Counted from the first letter of the stretch, positions 46,721 through 57,148 are shown. The stretch: DNA of 64,000 nt from Shewanella sp. UCD-KL12 (GCF_001957125.1 NZ_MPHJ01000008.1:75606-139605); one strand, 5' to 3'. The notes: generated from the sequence alone by a model not told the origin. A program made the numbers and translations.

Positions 46721-48742
46721 TTAATCCGTTGGTTTTTCTTTTAAAATATTTATTCTCAACAACCTCGACTGCCTGATAAATAGTTTGGTCATTCGACGAT
46801 TACTGGCCTGTGTTAAGGGTTTATATTTGAGTGCGATATAGTATTTAGTAAACTGTGTAAAGTCCCCCGCAATGTTAGGGTATTTAGATTTAACAGCTTG
46901 GCAATAGTCTAGTGGTCCTTGATGAGTTGCACGGGGCACACCTTTTTTGTGTAAGAGTTGACATGTTTTGTTATAAACCGTGGCGATTCTATCCTTGTTG
47001 CGGGTAAAGTGCAGTAAGCCTGCAGTATAAGCTATGACTAATCCGATAATACAGATACTGACCAGCATGAATATGATGAGCCTCTCTTGAGTGACCTTAC
47101 CTAAAAGTTGCTCTAAGACTTTGTCCTGCTTATCGGAGTCAAACCCAAGTACCCAGACACTCCAGTAGTAATCGATACTGGCTAATGTCATTCTGAGATC
47201 CGCAAGCAGTGGGAACTCTCTTAGTCTAAGACTGTTAAATGGGTTATCAATTAAGTAACTATCTTGTCCTTGAAAGTAAGCGTCAAAACCTTCTAATACC
47301 CGCTGAGGGGCAATCATTGCAGTAGGGTCTAAGCGTACCCAGCCCCGGTCTTGCAGCCATACCTCTACCCAAGCATGAGCCATATATTGGTAAACGCTGA
47401 GGTAGTTAGCTTTTGGGTTCCATTCCCCGCCTTGATAGCCAGTAACCATTCTGGCAGGTATCCCCGTAGCCCTAGCCATAAATGTCAAAGCACTTGCATA
47501 ATGGACGCAAAAACCTTGCTTGTTTTCTAAGAGAAAGTCATCAATTTGATGAGGGCCTACGGGTGGAGGGCTCAAGGTATAGTAATACTTTTCTTGGCCA
47601 AAAAGATTCATCATAGCAAGCACTCTTTGTGCTGGATCTGGGTATTTTTCATGGAACTCATTGGCGAGTTGTAGGGTTTTGGGATTGCTGTCTTCAGGTA
47701 GTTGTAAATTAACTTGCCTAAGCACAGAGGGGAGCTGTTTATCCATGATAAGACTAGGGTAAGAAGTGACCTTATATTGAAATTTTCTATTTATCACTTT
47801 AGTCGAGTACAAGCGATAGTCGGGCAATTGAATGATATGAGCATTATCGCTTGTGCCTACGTCGAGGGAGAATAACCAATGTTGGTTACTGCGTTCTGCG
47901 ATGATGGAATAATCTTGAGACAGGCCTGTAGGTACAATGTCAATTGAATGCTTGTTAGTGGCCTCTAAATCTATAATGCTCTCATTTTGTTTCCATGTCT
48001 CGCCATCATAGTCCTCAAGAACCAATGCTCGCCAGTATAGTTTATTGTTAGCAGGAGGCTTGCCCGTAAAGCTTGCTCTGAAAGCCAAAGCAGAGGAGCG
48101 AGTCAGCCGCTCAATCTCACCGAAGCTTACCTCATCAGATATTCCCGTTTGTGCCGTTTTAAATTGGGGAACCATCCACAATGGAGGCAGTCGAGGAAAA
48201 ACTAAAAAGAGTAGGGCGGCGAGCGGCAAGCTTTGTAGGATGAGCGTAAAGCCTATTTTTGCCGTTTCTTTCACTTTTACATCTTCACGATAAAGACTGA
48301 CTAGCACGCAAGTATTAATAGCCACAATAATCATCAGAATAATGCTGTAATAGATAGATTGTTGACCAATGAGAGTAATCGCGATAAGGAAATAACCAAC
48401 TAATACAACGGTTCTCACATCACGTCTGTCTTGCATCTCAATATACTTGAGTGCGTAGCCAAGAATTAGCAGGTTAAATAAACCATTTAAAATACCAATT
48501 TGCGACGTGGCTAAAGCTAAGGTGAGGGCAGAACCAAGTGCTAAGGTTGTCACCAATATTCGAGGCGGTTTTGCGACCTTACCGACAAAAATACCGTAGC
48601 GCCATACCAGGCATATTGCGCAAATCGCCATAGTCCAAGGAGTAAACTTATCGTATAAAGGGATAAGTACGGCAACATTGATGATAAGTAGCCAGAGTAA
48701 GCTATGCCTTGAGATAATTTCTTGCTGGGAGTTTTTACTCAT
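46721..48742 (-). CDS. membrane transglutaminase-like protein (TgpA/DUF3488 family)
   Basis: 673 aa. The N-terminal half (DUF3488) has about six membrane segments; a periplasmic transglutaminase-like domain follows with nucleophile Cys412 in GFCVHYA, His in AHAWVEVW and Asp in RLDPT; a last membrane segment (LIIFMLVSICIIGLVIAYTAG) precedes a cytoplasmic DUF4129-like tail. Pseudomonas TgpA has this architecture and is essential there; the substrate is unknown. It starts with ATGA overlap on the DUF58 gene; an upstream frame extension of 16 codons lies inside that gene and was dropped. Confidence 0.9.
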   Translation of the reverse strand: MSKNSQQEIISRHSLLWLLIINVAVLIPLYDKFTPWTMAICAICLVWRYGIFVGKVAKPPRILVTTLALGSALTLALATSQIGILNGLFNLLILGYALKYIEMQDRRDVRTVVLVGYFLIAITLIGQQSIYYSIILMIIVAINTCVLVSLYREDVKVKETAKIGFTLILQSLPLAALLFLVFPRLPPLWMVPQFKTAQTGISDEVSFGEIERLTRSSALAFRASFTGKPPANNKLYWRALVLEDYDGETWKQNESIIDLEATNKHSIDIVPTGLSQDYSIIAERSNQHWLFSLDVGTSDNAHIIQLPDYRLYSTKVINRKFQYKVTSYPSLIMDKQLPSVLRQVNLQLPEDSNPKTLQLANEFHEKYPDPAQRVLAMMNLFGQEKYYYTLSPPPVGPHQIDDFLLENKQGFCVHYASALTFMARATGIPARMVTGYQGGEWNPKANYLSVYQYMAHAWVEVWLQDRGWVRLDPTAMIAPQRVLEGFDAYFQGQDSYLIDNPFNSLRLREFPLLADLRMTLASIDYYWSVWVLGFDSDKQDKVLEQLLGKVTQERLIIFMLVSICIIGLVIAYTAGLLHFTRNKDRIATVYNKTCQLLHKKGVPRATHQGPLDYCQAVKSKYPNIAGDFTQFTKYYIALKYKPLTQASNRRMTKLFIRQSRLLRINILKEKPTD

Positions 48743-49740
48743 ACAGAAGCCACATTCCGAGTTGGAATAAGGGCAATGGTTTGTTGACACAACACTCGGT
48801 GTTGCTCACCTTCTGAAGGGGGGATTTTATGCTGACCAACGGCTAGTCCAAATATCTGTCCACGCTCACTTAACCTGTCGATAGACCAAGTTAACTGACT
48901 AATTCTCGTCTCGATATCTGGCGCTCCTAATCTGTCTAAGGTGAGCCAAAGAGGTTGTCCTTGTGGCTGCTGAAACTCTTTACTTAACATGCCTCTGCCT
49001 TGGGCAAGCTGTTTCCATGCAACCTGACGTAGAGACTCACCTGGAATGTGCTGTCTAAGCCCTTTAAATTCATCAACACCTGGAATGTGCAAACCTTTGT
49101 CTAAGGTATGACTGATATCTTCAGTCTCCATGGCGGTGAGAGAGGCTTTGGACTCTAAAGGGGTAGCAAATACAATCAGTTGGTTGTCTAAATCAATATG
49201 GGACCAAGCTCTGCAAAGACCTAATGGGTATCTAGATTCCACTTTTAAGCGACCAGGAGAGACTCGACCCCGTTGGCCATTTTTAAAAGGCACGAGAGAA
49301 ATAAAGGCTTGATCATCAACTACTTTTATTATGTTTGTTTGGTTATTAGGGTAAGTCAGCAGTACTTCAAACTGGGCCTGTTTGGCCTGCAGTTTAATGG
49401 GAAATACTAAAGTCTCTCCTGCGTAGGATTGAGGGGAGTTATTCGAGCTAAGCGTGAGTCCCGCCAAGTTACGGTAACTGTAGATGATGCAGGTATTAAA
49501 TAGACTCAATAAGAGAAAACTGAGGCCTATTACTAAGTTATTCTGGTAGTTGGTACCAAAAAGAAAAAGCAGCAAGATAAGGCAAGCCCATAACAAACCA
49601 AATCCGGTTGGCAAAATAAAGATACTTTTGTGTGCGAGTGTCACCTGTTTTGATGGGGGTAACCTTCTCGATAGCCAGCCGCTCCACCACCGAGAGATTC
49701 GACTTGGTTTATTTGAGCTTGCCGCTTTAGTACCTATCAT
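48739..49740 (-). CDS. DUF58 domain-containing protein
   Basis: 333 aa. Two N-terminal membrane segments (FILPTGFGLLWACLILLLFLFG and the next, together about residues 40–85), then an extracytoplasmic or cytosolic DUF58 domain containing GLHIPGVDEFKGLRQHIPGE, the family signature GxDFxxLRxYxxGD-like region, with VAWKQLAQG. DUF58 proteins are paired with MoxR ATPases. ATGA overlaps at both ends with moxR (upstream) and the transglutaminase gene (downstream). Confidence 0.92.
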   Translation of the reverse strand: MIGTKAASSNKPSRISRWWSGWLSRRLPPSKQVTLAHKSIFILPTGFGLLWACLILLLFLFGTNYQNNLVIGLSFLLLSLFNTCIIYSYRNLAGLTLSSNNSPQSYAGETLVFPIKLQAKQAQFEVLLTYPNNQTNIIKVVDDQAFISLVPFKNGQRGRVSPGRLKVESRYPLGLCRAWSHIDLDNQLIVFATPLESKASLTAMETEDISHTLDKGLHIPGVDEFKGLRQHIPGESLRQVAWKQLAQGRGMLSKEFQQPQGQPLWLTLDRLGAPDIETRISQLTWSIDRLSERGQIFGLAVGQHKIPPSEGEQHRVLCQQTIALIPTRNVASV

Positions 49741-50648
49741 AAAATAGGATTAACAATACTAAGAATTTTTTGTGAAAGCGCAGCTCCCTGTTGTTGGCTA
49801 CTGCTACGGATCCTATGCTCTGCTACTGCAGCAAAAACAGCTTGTACATCTTCTGGCACCAAATAGTTACGACCATGAAGAAAGGCCCAAGCTTTAGCGG
49901 CTTGCAGTAGCGCCTTACTTGCTCTTGGCGATAAGCCATAACCTTCATTTTGACTTCGAGATGAGTCGATTAATGCGAGAACATAATTGAGCAAAGCATC
50001 AGAAGCTTTCACTTTTTCAACGGCTTGCTGCAGCTTTGTTAGCTCTAATTGAGTAATACACTGAGGCAATGTTATCACTTGCGGGGACTGGTCATGACCC
50101 TTAAGCATATCCAATTCAGCTTCTTTACTGGGATAACCAATAGACAGGCGCATCATAAATCTGTCTAACTGTGATTCAGGGAGCGGAAAAGTACCAGATT
50201 GTTCACTGGGGTTTTGCGTTGCTATTACAAAAAATGGGCTGGGTAATGGATGAGTTACTCCATCAACGGTGATCTGATTTTCAGCCATAGCTTCAAGCAG
50301 TGCACTTTGTGTTTTTGGGCTGGCGCGATTGATCTCATCAGCTAAAACCATCTGTTTAAAAATCGGACCTGGATGGAAGACAAATTGTGCCTGCTCTTTA
50401 TCAAAAATAGACACGCCTAGAATATCGGCTGGCAGCATATCACTGGTAAATTGGACTCTTTGGTAGCTCAAGCCAAGGCTCTGAGCAATACCGTGAGATA
50501 GGCTTGTTTTCCCCATACCCGGTAGGTCTTCAATTAAAAGATGTCCCTTGGCAAGAATGCAGGTCAGCGCCAGTTTTATCTGTTCAGGCTTTCCAAGTAA
50601 TACGCGACCAAGTTGTTCGATTATCTCAGATATCGATTGTTTATCCAT
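49737..50648 (-). CDS. MoxR-family AAA+ ATPase
   Basis: 303-aa cytosolic AAA+ protein of the MoxR/RavA group. Walker A LPGMGKTSL (about 42–50), Walker B LADEINRASPKTQSALLEAM, sensor 1 ATQNPSEQSGTFPLPESQLDRFMMR, and the ASKALLQAAKAWAFL lid. MoxR proteins act as chaperone-like ATPases with VWA or DUF58 partners. First of the three-gene unit moxR–DUF58–transglutaminase. The start is supported by GGGAG seven bases upstream. Confidence 0.93.
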   Translation of the reverse strand: MDKQSISEIIEQLGRVLLGKPEQIKLALTCILAKGHLLIEDLPGMGKTSLSHGIAQSLGLSYQRVQFTSDMLPADILGVSIFDKEQAQFVFHPGPIFKQMVLADEINRASPKTQSALLEAMAENQITVDGVTHPLPSPFFVIATQNPSEQSGTFPLPESQLDRFMMRLSIGYPSKEAELDMLKGHDQSPQVITLPQCITQLELTKLQQAVEKVKASDALLNYVLALIDSSRSQNEGYGLSPRASKALLQAAKAWAFLHGRNYLVPEDVQAVFAAVAEHRIRSSSQQQGAALSQKILSIVNPIL

Positions 50649-50784
50649 AAAACTCCCTTTATTGATATCCCGAGCAATTAAGCAGAAGTAACTGTGCTAA
50701 AAGGTAATATATTACTATGCGATAAAATATCTGATTGATCCAGTGATACCCATAGCTCAGCCATTTAAGTTTAACGCCACATGT

Positions 50785-51543
50785 TTAGGAACATAAGCTT
50801 AATGTTTTACTTTTTATTGAAATACCAGCCCCATTGTTGGCGAGCGTGGTGATTAATGGGACGACAACAGGGGCAGTTATAAACTTAGATTTAAATAAAA
50901 AACCTTGGACTAAATCAATCCCAAGTTGCTTTGCAAGCTCAAAGTGTTCCTCTGTTTCAACACCTTCTAACACAGTGAGTTTATGGCAATCTTTGGCAAA
51001 GCGGATCAAGGCTCTCATTAGATGTTGCTGTTCAATATTGTTTGCTTGGTTTAACCAATCGATATCAAACTTTAGCGTATCGACCTGGCTTAGAACTGTA
51101 AGTGACAGCATTGAGTGCGGCGCACCAATATCGTCCAAGGCCACTTTAACTTGCTTAGACTTTAGGTGTGAAATAAGTATGGCAGACAGGTTAGCATCGT
51201 TAATGCAGGTGTTTTCAATTATCTCAACCGTTAAATTAGGTCTGTGAGATAACAGGTTTAACATATGTTGGCTTTGTTGACCGATGGCATGAGGGTCAAG
51301 ATTAATAAATAGGGGTAATGTTGAAACTGAGTGCTTGAGTTGAAATAGTTTTGCTTGTATTTCAACTTTTTCAAGCAGTGTTTCTTGACGATGAAGTTGG
51401 TCAAAAACAAGGTTGGGAGGCGTGTGTCGGCCATTTATATCTGTAAATCGAGAGAGGGCTTCATAGCCAAATACCGTGGCGTCACAGGTACGTATTAAAG
51501 GTTGATACTCAGCGCCCAAGTATAGATTTTCCAGTGAGATCAT
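50785..51543 (-). CDS. EAL domain protein, activity uncertain
   Basis: 252 aa, one EAL domain and no signal, sensor or GGDEF. Catalytic-type residues seen: Glu in YEALSRF, Asn in INLDPHA, Glu in VEIIENT, Asp-Asp in ALDDIGA, Lys in LKFDIDW, Glu in LEGVETEEH and Gln in QGFLF. The loop-6 motif, normally DDFGTG, is DDIGAP here, so phosphodiesterase activity on c-di-GMP may be lost or reduced. Isolated gene between moxR and slt; no strong ribosome site. Confidence 0.85.
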   Translation of the reverse strand: MISLENLYLGAEYQPLIRTCDATVFGYEALSRFTDINGRHTPPNLVFDQLHRQETLLEKVEIQAKLFQLKHSVSTLPLFINLDPHAIGQQSQHMLNLLSHRPNLTVEIIENTCINDANLSAILISHLKSKQVKVALDDIGAPHSMLSLTVLSQVDTLKFDIDWLNQANNIEQQHLMRALIRFAKDCHKLTVLEGVETEEHFELAKQLGIDLVQGFLFKSKFITAPVVVPLITTLANNGAGISIKSKTLSLCS

Positions 51544-51704
51544 AGATTGACATAATAATTATATGTTAATAAGAATTATTCACACAATCTTCATACTGTC
51601 TAATTTCTTTACATTAAGTGATGCTGAGTGCCTTATTATTCGGCAGTAAGTCGAAAGTATTGCTGATTACGCCCAATTGAGTTGGCTTTGATAGCTATTA
51701 ATAT

Positions 51705-53654
51705 TCAATAGTTATGGTTGAGCTCTTTTGCTGAAAACAGTTCGGCAGGCTTACCTTGTTTAATCTGATAGATGACACGATAGCTCAATACAGCTTGCAC
51801 ATATTCACGCGTCTCAGAGTAGGGGATAGATTCAATGAACGCTATCGCATCTAGCTCGCCATTCGTTGCCTTTAGCCAGCGTTTAACTCTGTGGGGGCCT
51901 GCATTATAAGCCGCTGTAGCTAAAATACGATTATCATCAAATTGCTTCAATAGAGAAGCATAATAGGCACTGCCCAAGCGAATATTAAGGTCATTTTGAT
52001 ACAAACTTCTATGGCCTGTGTATTTTATGCCAGCCCTTTTTGCAGTCTCCTTTGCCGTAGCTGGCATCAACTGCATCAAACCTCTCGCACCGACACCTGA
52101 AGTGGCATAGGGGTAAAAAGCACTTTCTCTTCTGGCGATAGCCCTTAATTCATCAATATTGACACTGAGTTTGTTGCTCGATTTTACAAAAGCTTCATTG
52201 GCGGCATAGGGGAATCTCAATGTCATATCATTCCAAAGCTTGCCTTGAATGCTTGCTTGAACGCCGAGTGCGTCCCAGCCGTTTGTTAACGCAAATGTGG
52301 CATACTCTTTTTGCATCGCTTTATCGTGACGATTAAGCATCAACACCCATTCACTACGCGCATCGATAACTTTATCTATAGCAAGCAGCTCAATGACACG
52401 AGCTAACCCTTTGTCTTGATAGAGCTGTTCTCTGAGACTGTTATTACTGACTGTGTCTGCATGTTCTAGCTGATATTCACTTTGAAGCTTATTGGCGGCA
52501 GCAAAACCATAGAAATTTCGCCGTTGGCTCAATTGGGTTAATATTTTGTCATCGCTTGCTTTCTGTGAGTTAGAGCGAGATTGCCAGTACTGCCATCTCG
52601 GGTTAGCTTGTTTTTTATCACTAAGTAGCGCGAGATAAGTATCTATGCTCTTAGTATCATTCTGCCTTATTGCCCATCTTAACCTAAGCTCAACTAAATC
52701 ATCACTGTCTAGCATAGGTAGCATAGTATCAACGAACGACTTTAACTTTTCTTCTTGCTTAATGATGGCTCGTTTAACGAAGTATCGACTCAGCTTTCGA
52801 CCTTGGTAATCGGTGAACCTATCGTTTTTCTGGTATTTTACATAGAGCTTTACTGCTTTATTAAGGTCTTTTCGGGCAAGTTTTCTGAGCCCTGCAGCGA
52901 TGATATCCCCATAAATATTGGCACTGCCAACAAAGCGTTTAGTATGCCTTAAGCTTCTTGGGTCTTTATACACTGAGAGGAGTAATTTAGCTTCATCTCT
53001 ATGAGTGGTTACTTTTCTTGATAAGTAGGTCAATAGACCATACTGATTAGCATCGAAGCTAAGTAGCATGCGCGACCAGATTAGCTCTTGAGTCCTCTGT
53101 CCCGCTTTTTGCCAAGCATTAAAAAGGGGATCGCACTCTTCGGGTCTTGACTTACCATATAACCATAGCGAAACCGCACCTTTAAATGCTTGATCTTTAT
53201 CTCCATTAGCCAATTGAGCACGGTAATAGTAGCACTGTAAGACGGTGTTATTGGGTCTGCTGGGGCTAACAATGAGAAAATCATTCCAATGTTTACGAGC
53301 GCCTGCTCTCATTAGGTAGCGGTATCTTGCGGTATTAAAAAGAGGGGTGTCCTTAAATTGAGTGATTTCATTTAAGGCATCAACGCCATCGAGTTTAATG
53401 ATGTCATTTATTTTATAATGGAAATCCAGATATACCGTTAATGGGTAGGTATCAAGCTGACTTCGAAGTTTTTTGTATTTGCTAATCGTGTTCTGTTGGA
53501 GGGCTTTGCGGGCGTCGAGATAGTTTTGCTGCTCAGGGGTAAAATCGTTCCCGTGAGCAACGGAAAGGCTTACTAAGGATGAAAGTAAAAGAAATACACT
53601 TAGTTTTACGTAAATATTTAAGTGACTAACAATGCCTATTAACTGCTTGTGCAT
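51705..53654 (-). CDS. slt: soluble lytic murein transglycosylase Slt
   Basis: Periplasmic enzyme that cleaves glycan strands to 1,6-anhydro-muropeptides. 649 aa, close to E. coli Slt70 (645). Signal region with VFLLLSSLVSLSVAHG; a long all-helical superhelix (about residues 40–450); then a C-terminal lysozyme-like domain with catalytic Glu510 in ARRESAFYP, followed by GARGLMQLMPATA and NAGPHRVKRW. AAGGA precedes the ATG. It is monocistronic, between the EAL gene and rmuC on the same strand. Confidence 0.95.
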   Translation of the reverse strand: MHKQLIGIVSHLNIYVKLSVFLLLSSLVSLSVAHGNDFTPEQQNYLDARKALQQNTISKYKKLRSQLDTYPLTVYLDFHYKINDIIKLDGVDALNEITQFKDTPLFNTARYRYLMRAGARKHWNDFLIVSPSRPNNTVLQCYYYRAQLANGDKDQAFKGAVSLWLYGKSRPEECDPLFNAWQKAGQRTQELIWSRMLLSFDANQYGLLTYLSRKVTTHRDEAKLLLSVYKDPRSLRHTKRFVGSANIYGDIIAAGLRKLARKDLNKAVKLYVKYQKNDRFTDYQGRKLSRYFVKRAIIKQEEKLKSFVDTMLPMLDSDDLVELRLRWAIRQNDTKSIDTYLALLSDKKQANPRWQYWQSRSNSQKASDDKILTQLSQRRNFYGFAAANKLQSEYQLEHADTVSNNSLREQLYQDKGLARVIELLAIDKVIDARSEWVLMLNRHDKAMQKEYATFALTNGWDALGVQASIQGKLWNDMTLRFPYAANEAFVKSSNKLSVNIDELRAIARRESAFYPYATSGVGARGLMQLMPATAKETAKRAGIKYTGHRSLYQNDLNIRLGSAYYASLLKQFDDNRILATAAYNAGPHRVKRWLKATNGELDAIAFIESIPYSETREYVQAVLSYRVIYQIKQGKPAELFSAKELNHNY

Positions 53655-53697
53655 TCCTTTTCCTTTGAATAACTGTATGGTTCTACCTGTTAAAGCC

Positions 53698-55194
53698 TTA
53701 GTTTAACTTCGTCTCCTCAATCCGGAAATCAGACAGGGCCGAATCGAGTAGTTTCTGGTCGATTTTCTTACTAGTATCAACACCTAATTGTTGCATCTGA
53801 TGTGCTTGTCTGACTAAGTTACCTTTACCGCTAGCAAGTTTCCCCATAGCATTGGTGTAACTTTTTTCAGCACCTTCAATCGCTCTACCGAGCTTTTCCA
53901 TATCTTCAATATAACCGCAGAGTTTATCGTATATCTTTCCAGCCTGTTTAGCGATACGTTGTGCATTTTGATTTTGATATTCGTATCGCCAGATATTGTT
54001 AATTGTTCTTAAGGCAACGAGCAAGTTAGTAGGGCTGACCAACATAATGTTTAGCTCTAACGCATAATTGACCAAGCTTGGGTCGTGCTCTAGAGCAAGT
54101 AAAAATGCGGGCTCCAGGGGAATAAACATTAATACGTAATCTAGACTCTTTAATCCGTGTAATTTTTGGTAATCCTTTTGGCTGAGTCCTTTGATATGCC
54201 CACGTATGGAGGCAATATGATCTTTTAATGCCTGAGCTCTAATCGTTTCATCATCGCTGTTAAAGTAACGCTCATAGGCGAGCAAGGACATTTTGGCGTC
54301 TATGACGACATCTTTATTTTCCGGTAGGTGCACGATAACATCTGGTTTGAATCGTTTACCATCATCATTTTTAAGATCTGCTTGAGTATCATATTCATGA
54401 CCTTCTCTTAGGCCACTTTCTTGCAATACTCTCTCTAAAATGACCTCTCCCCAATTACCTTGCTGCTTATTATCTCCTTTTAGGGCTTTTGTGAGATTAA
54501 CTGCATCATGGCTCATCTGCAGGTTAAGTGCTTTTAGTGACTCAAGTTGATGAGAAAAAGCACTCCGTTGAGATTGCTCATTAGTATAGGATTCATGAAC
54601 TTGTTTCCTAAAGCCCTCTAATTGTTGCTTGAAAGGCGCAAGTACTGAGTCCAAATGATGTGTACTTTGGTTTTTAAGCTTTTCACTTTTTTCGTCAAAA
54701 ATCTTGTTCGCAAGATTTTCAAATTGAATATTTAATCTCGACTCAGCTTCTTCGAGAACCGATATTTTTTCTTCTAAGGCTTGCTGCTGTGTATCGTATT
54801 TAACCGTTAATGTTTGCTGCATCGCATTGGATTTAGACAGCGCTAGTTGAGTTTCCATCAACTTTCTTTGAGCATCTTGCAGTTGTGTCTCACAATGGTT
54901 AAGTCTTGCAGAATCTGCTTGTGCTTGGCCTAAAGCACTTAAGTTGTGTTCAAATTTGAGGTGTAGTTGATTAAGGTGGGATTCTTTCTCTGCAAGGAGT
55001 GATTCAAGGTGGCTTATTTCATTTTGTAGTGCTTCTGCTGTACGTGACTGCGCTTCAATCAATTGGGCTTTTACATTTTCCCATTTATGCCTCGTTAGGC
55101 GTTGATTGATCAAGGCGCCAATAAGGATGGAGAGGAAAGCGACTGCAGATAGGACAATAATTTGAGGAATAGAAAGTGCAAGCTCAATAGGCAT
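53698..55194 (-). CDS. rmuC: DNA recombination protein RmuC
   Basis: Predicted nuclease-like protein that in E. coli limits recombination at inverted repeats. 498 aa. One N-terminal membrane segment (IIVLSAVAFLSILIGALI), a long coiled coil (about residues 40–200), then the RmuC catalytic-type domain with GNWGEVILERVL, KPDVIVHLPENKDVVIDAKMSL and ERYFNSDDE. The conserved end-region with YIEDMEKLGRAI is present. It lies 44 bp before slt on the minus strand. Confidence 0.93.
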   Translation of the reverse strand: MPIELALSIPQIIVLSAVAFLSILIGALINQRLTRHKWENVKAQLIEAQSRTAEALQNEISHLESLLAEKESHLNQLHLKFEHNLSALGQAQADSARLNHCETQLQDAQRKLMETQLALSKSNAMQQTLTVKYDTQQQALEEKISVLEEAESRLNIQFENLANKIFDEKSEKLKNQSTHHLDSVLAPFKQQLEGFRKQVHESYTNEQSQRSAFSHQLESLKALNLQMSHDAVNLTKALKGDNKQQGNWGEVILERVLQESGLREGHEYDTQADLKNDDGKRFKPDVIVHLPENKDVVIDAKMSLLAYERYFNSDDETIRAQALKDHIASIRGHIKGLSQKDYQKLHGLKSLDYVLMFIPLEPAFLLALEHDPSLVNYALELNIMLVSPTNLLVALRTINNIWRYEYQNQNAQRIAKQAGKIYDKLCGYIEDMEKLGRAIEGAEKSYTNAMGKLASGKGNLVRQAHQMQQLGVDTSKKIDQKLLDSALSDFRIEETKLN

Positions 55195-55436
55195 GTGCTG
55201 GGGATCCTAAGGAATAAATGCGTAGACTCTCACGGGATGGAATGATCTTCAAGTCGTCAGACACGGGAAATGTATAAATGAATAACAGTTAATTATCTGT
55301 TCATCGTTGTCGCCGTGAAATATGGTCCTTGTTAAAACAGAAAAGTGATGAAAAAACACTTACCAGGAAAGTTTTTCTGCTTTAAGCCTGTCTTATACTG
55401 AGTGCAAGCTAGAACCCATTCGCAGTAGAGGTTTCA

Positions 55437-56462
55437 ATGACATTTATTAAAGGTATATCAAAAAGTGCGCCATGGAAGGTAAAAGAATCTGAAGTCACGC
55501 CAGAGTCAGTCTTTAAGGATAGAAGGCGTATTATTCAAGCTATGGGGTTAGGGGCTGTCGGTGCGAGTATCCCAGGCTATGTTCAGGCCGGCATCTTTGA
55601 TCTTTTTGGCAGTCCCAAAAGCACTACACCCTTTAAGACTATCCCATTAGCATTTCATTCTAACCCCCTATTTAGTCAGCAGGAGGGTGTCACACCCATA
55701 GAGAAGGTGATGAGCCATAACAATTTCTATGAGTTTGGTACGGGTAAATCAGATCCCGCTGAAAATGCTCAAGGGTTCAATGTTGACCCATGGAAACTTG
55801 TGGTAGATGGAGAGGTTGAGCGTACATTGACCTTAGATTTAGACGACCTGACCAAACTTATTGCTCTTGAAGAGCGTACGTATCGTCTTAGGTGTGTAGA
55901 AGCTTGGTCTATGGTGATCCCTTGGGTTGGATTTCCGCTAGCAAGTCTACTTAAAAAAGCAGGCTTAACTGATAAAGCTAAATATGTTGCATTTGAAACC
56001 CTCTATGATCCAGAGCAGATGCCTGGTCAGAAAAGTCGCTTAATGGGGGGAGGTATCCATTACCCTTATGTAGAAGGCTTAACTGTTGCTGAAGCGATGA
56101 ATGATCTGTCGTTCTTATCAGTGGGTTTATACGGGAAAACCTTACCACCACAAAACGGGGCGCCAATCAGGTTAGTGGTGCCGTGGAAATATGGTTTTAA
56201 GAGCATAAAGTCAATCGTTAGGATCAGAGTCATGGATAAACAGCCGCCAACCAGTTGGAATCAGTTGGCTTCCCATGAATATGGGTTCTATGCCAATGTT
56301 AATCCAAAAGTTGATCACCCTCGTTGGTCCCAAGCCACTGAAAGAAGAATTGGTGAAGGAGGGCTATTTTCAGCTAAGCGAATTGAGACTGAGTTGTTTA
56401 ATGGTTATGGCGATCAGGTCGCAGAGCTGTATAAAGGGGTGGACCTGCGTAAGTACTTTTAA
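55437..56462 (+). CDS. msrP: periplasmic methionine sulfoxide reductase catalytic subunit MsrP
   Basis: Molybdopterin enzyme that repairs oxidised methionine in periplasmic proteins. 341 aa. A twin-arginine signal ([19 protein letters not shown], about residues 30–48) exports the folded protein. The Mo-coordinating Cys153 lies in [10 protein letters not shown], and the sulfite-oxidase fold continues with [10 protein letters not shown] and [11 protein letters not shown]. It is followed 53 bp later by msrQ, its haem-b electron donor, as in E. coli yedY–yedZ. ATG 55437 is preceded by AGAGG. Confidence 0.95.
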   Translation: MTFIKGISKSAPWKVKESEVTPESVFKDRRRIIQAMGLGAVGASIPGYVQAGIFDLFGSPKSTTPFKTIPLAFHSNPLFSQQEGVTPIEKVMSHNNFYEFGTGKSDPAENAQGFNVDPWKLVVDGEVERTLTLDLDDLTKLIALEERTYRLRCVEAWSMVIPWVGFPLASLLKKAGLTDKAKYVAFETLYDPEQMPGQKSRLMGGGIHYPYVEGLTVAEAMNDLSFLSVGLYGKTLPPQNGAPIRLVVPWKYGFKSIKSIVRIRVMDKQPPTSWNQLASHEYGFYANVNPKVDHPRWSQATERRIGEGGLFSAKRIETELFNGYGDQVAELYKGVDLRKYF

Positions 56463-56515
56463 TGTGATTCATTTGTAAAATAATAAAACATCGTAAAAAG
56501 CGTGTAGGAGCAAAT

Positions 56516-57148
56516 ATGAGGCTATCAGCAAAACATCTTCTTTGGTTAAAAGGCGCTGTCCACTTAACGGCAATATTACCTATTATCCTTCTTATCCTCT
56601 CAGTTGTTTCTGGTAGCGCTGGCGGCGACCCTGTCGAGTATATCATCCACTATACGGGGGTTGGTGCTTTGAACACCTTAGTGGTTCTATTAATGCTCTC
56701 ACCTTTAGCACGATATTTTAAACAGGGGGCTTTAATACAGCTACGCAGACCAATTGGCTTGTATGTTTTTGCTTATGCGAGTTTACATATTCTGGCATTT
56801 CTTGCTTTTGACCTGCTGTTTGAGTGGTCATTGTTTCTACAAGAGGTTGTTAAACGGCCCTATATTGTCGTTGGCGCTTTGGGCTACATCATTCTCATAG
56901 CTTTGTCTGTGACTTCATTTAAGTTCATTAAAAGAAAGATGGGTAAGCGGTGGCAGCAGCTGCATAATTTTGTTTATCTCGTTGCACTACTTGTTCCTAT
57001 TCATTTCTATTGGTCCGTTAAATCCGAAGTTATAGAGCCGAGTATCTATTTTGTGATTATGGGGCTGCTTCTTTCATTACGTATACCTAAATCCGATAAA
57101 ATATTGTCCTCTATATCGAGAATGAAGCTTAAATGGAATAATTCATAA
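56516..57148 (+). CDS. msrQ: haem-binding membrane subunit MsrQ
   Basis: 210-aa inner-membrane cytochrome b-type protein (ferric reductase-like family) that takes electrons from the quinone pool for MsrP. About six hydrophobic helices; conserved His in YASLHILAFLAF and in QLHNFVYLVALLVPIHFYW are candidate haem ligands. AGGAG at 56506–56510 is five bases before ATG 56516. Ends in a long near-perfect palindrome. Confidence 0.93.
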   Translation: MRLSAKHLLWLKGAVHLTAILPIILLILSVVSGSAGGDPVEYIIHYTGVGALNTLVVLLMLSPLARYFKQGALIQLRRPIGLYVFAYASLHILAFLAFDLLFEWSLFLQEVVKRPYIVVGALGYIILIALSVTSFKFIKRKMGKRWQQLHNFVYLVALLVPIHFYWSVKSEVIEPSIYFVIMGLLLSLRIPKSDKILSSISRMKLKWNNS

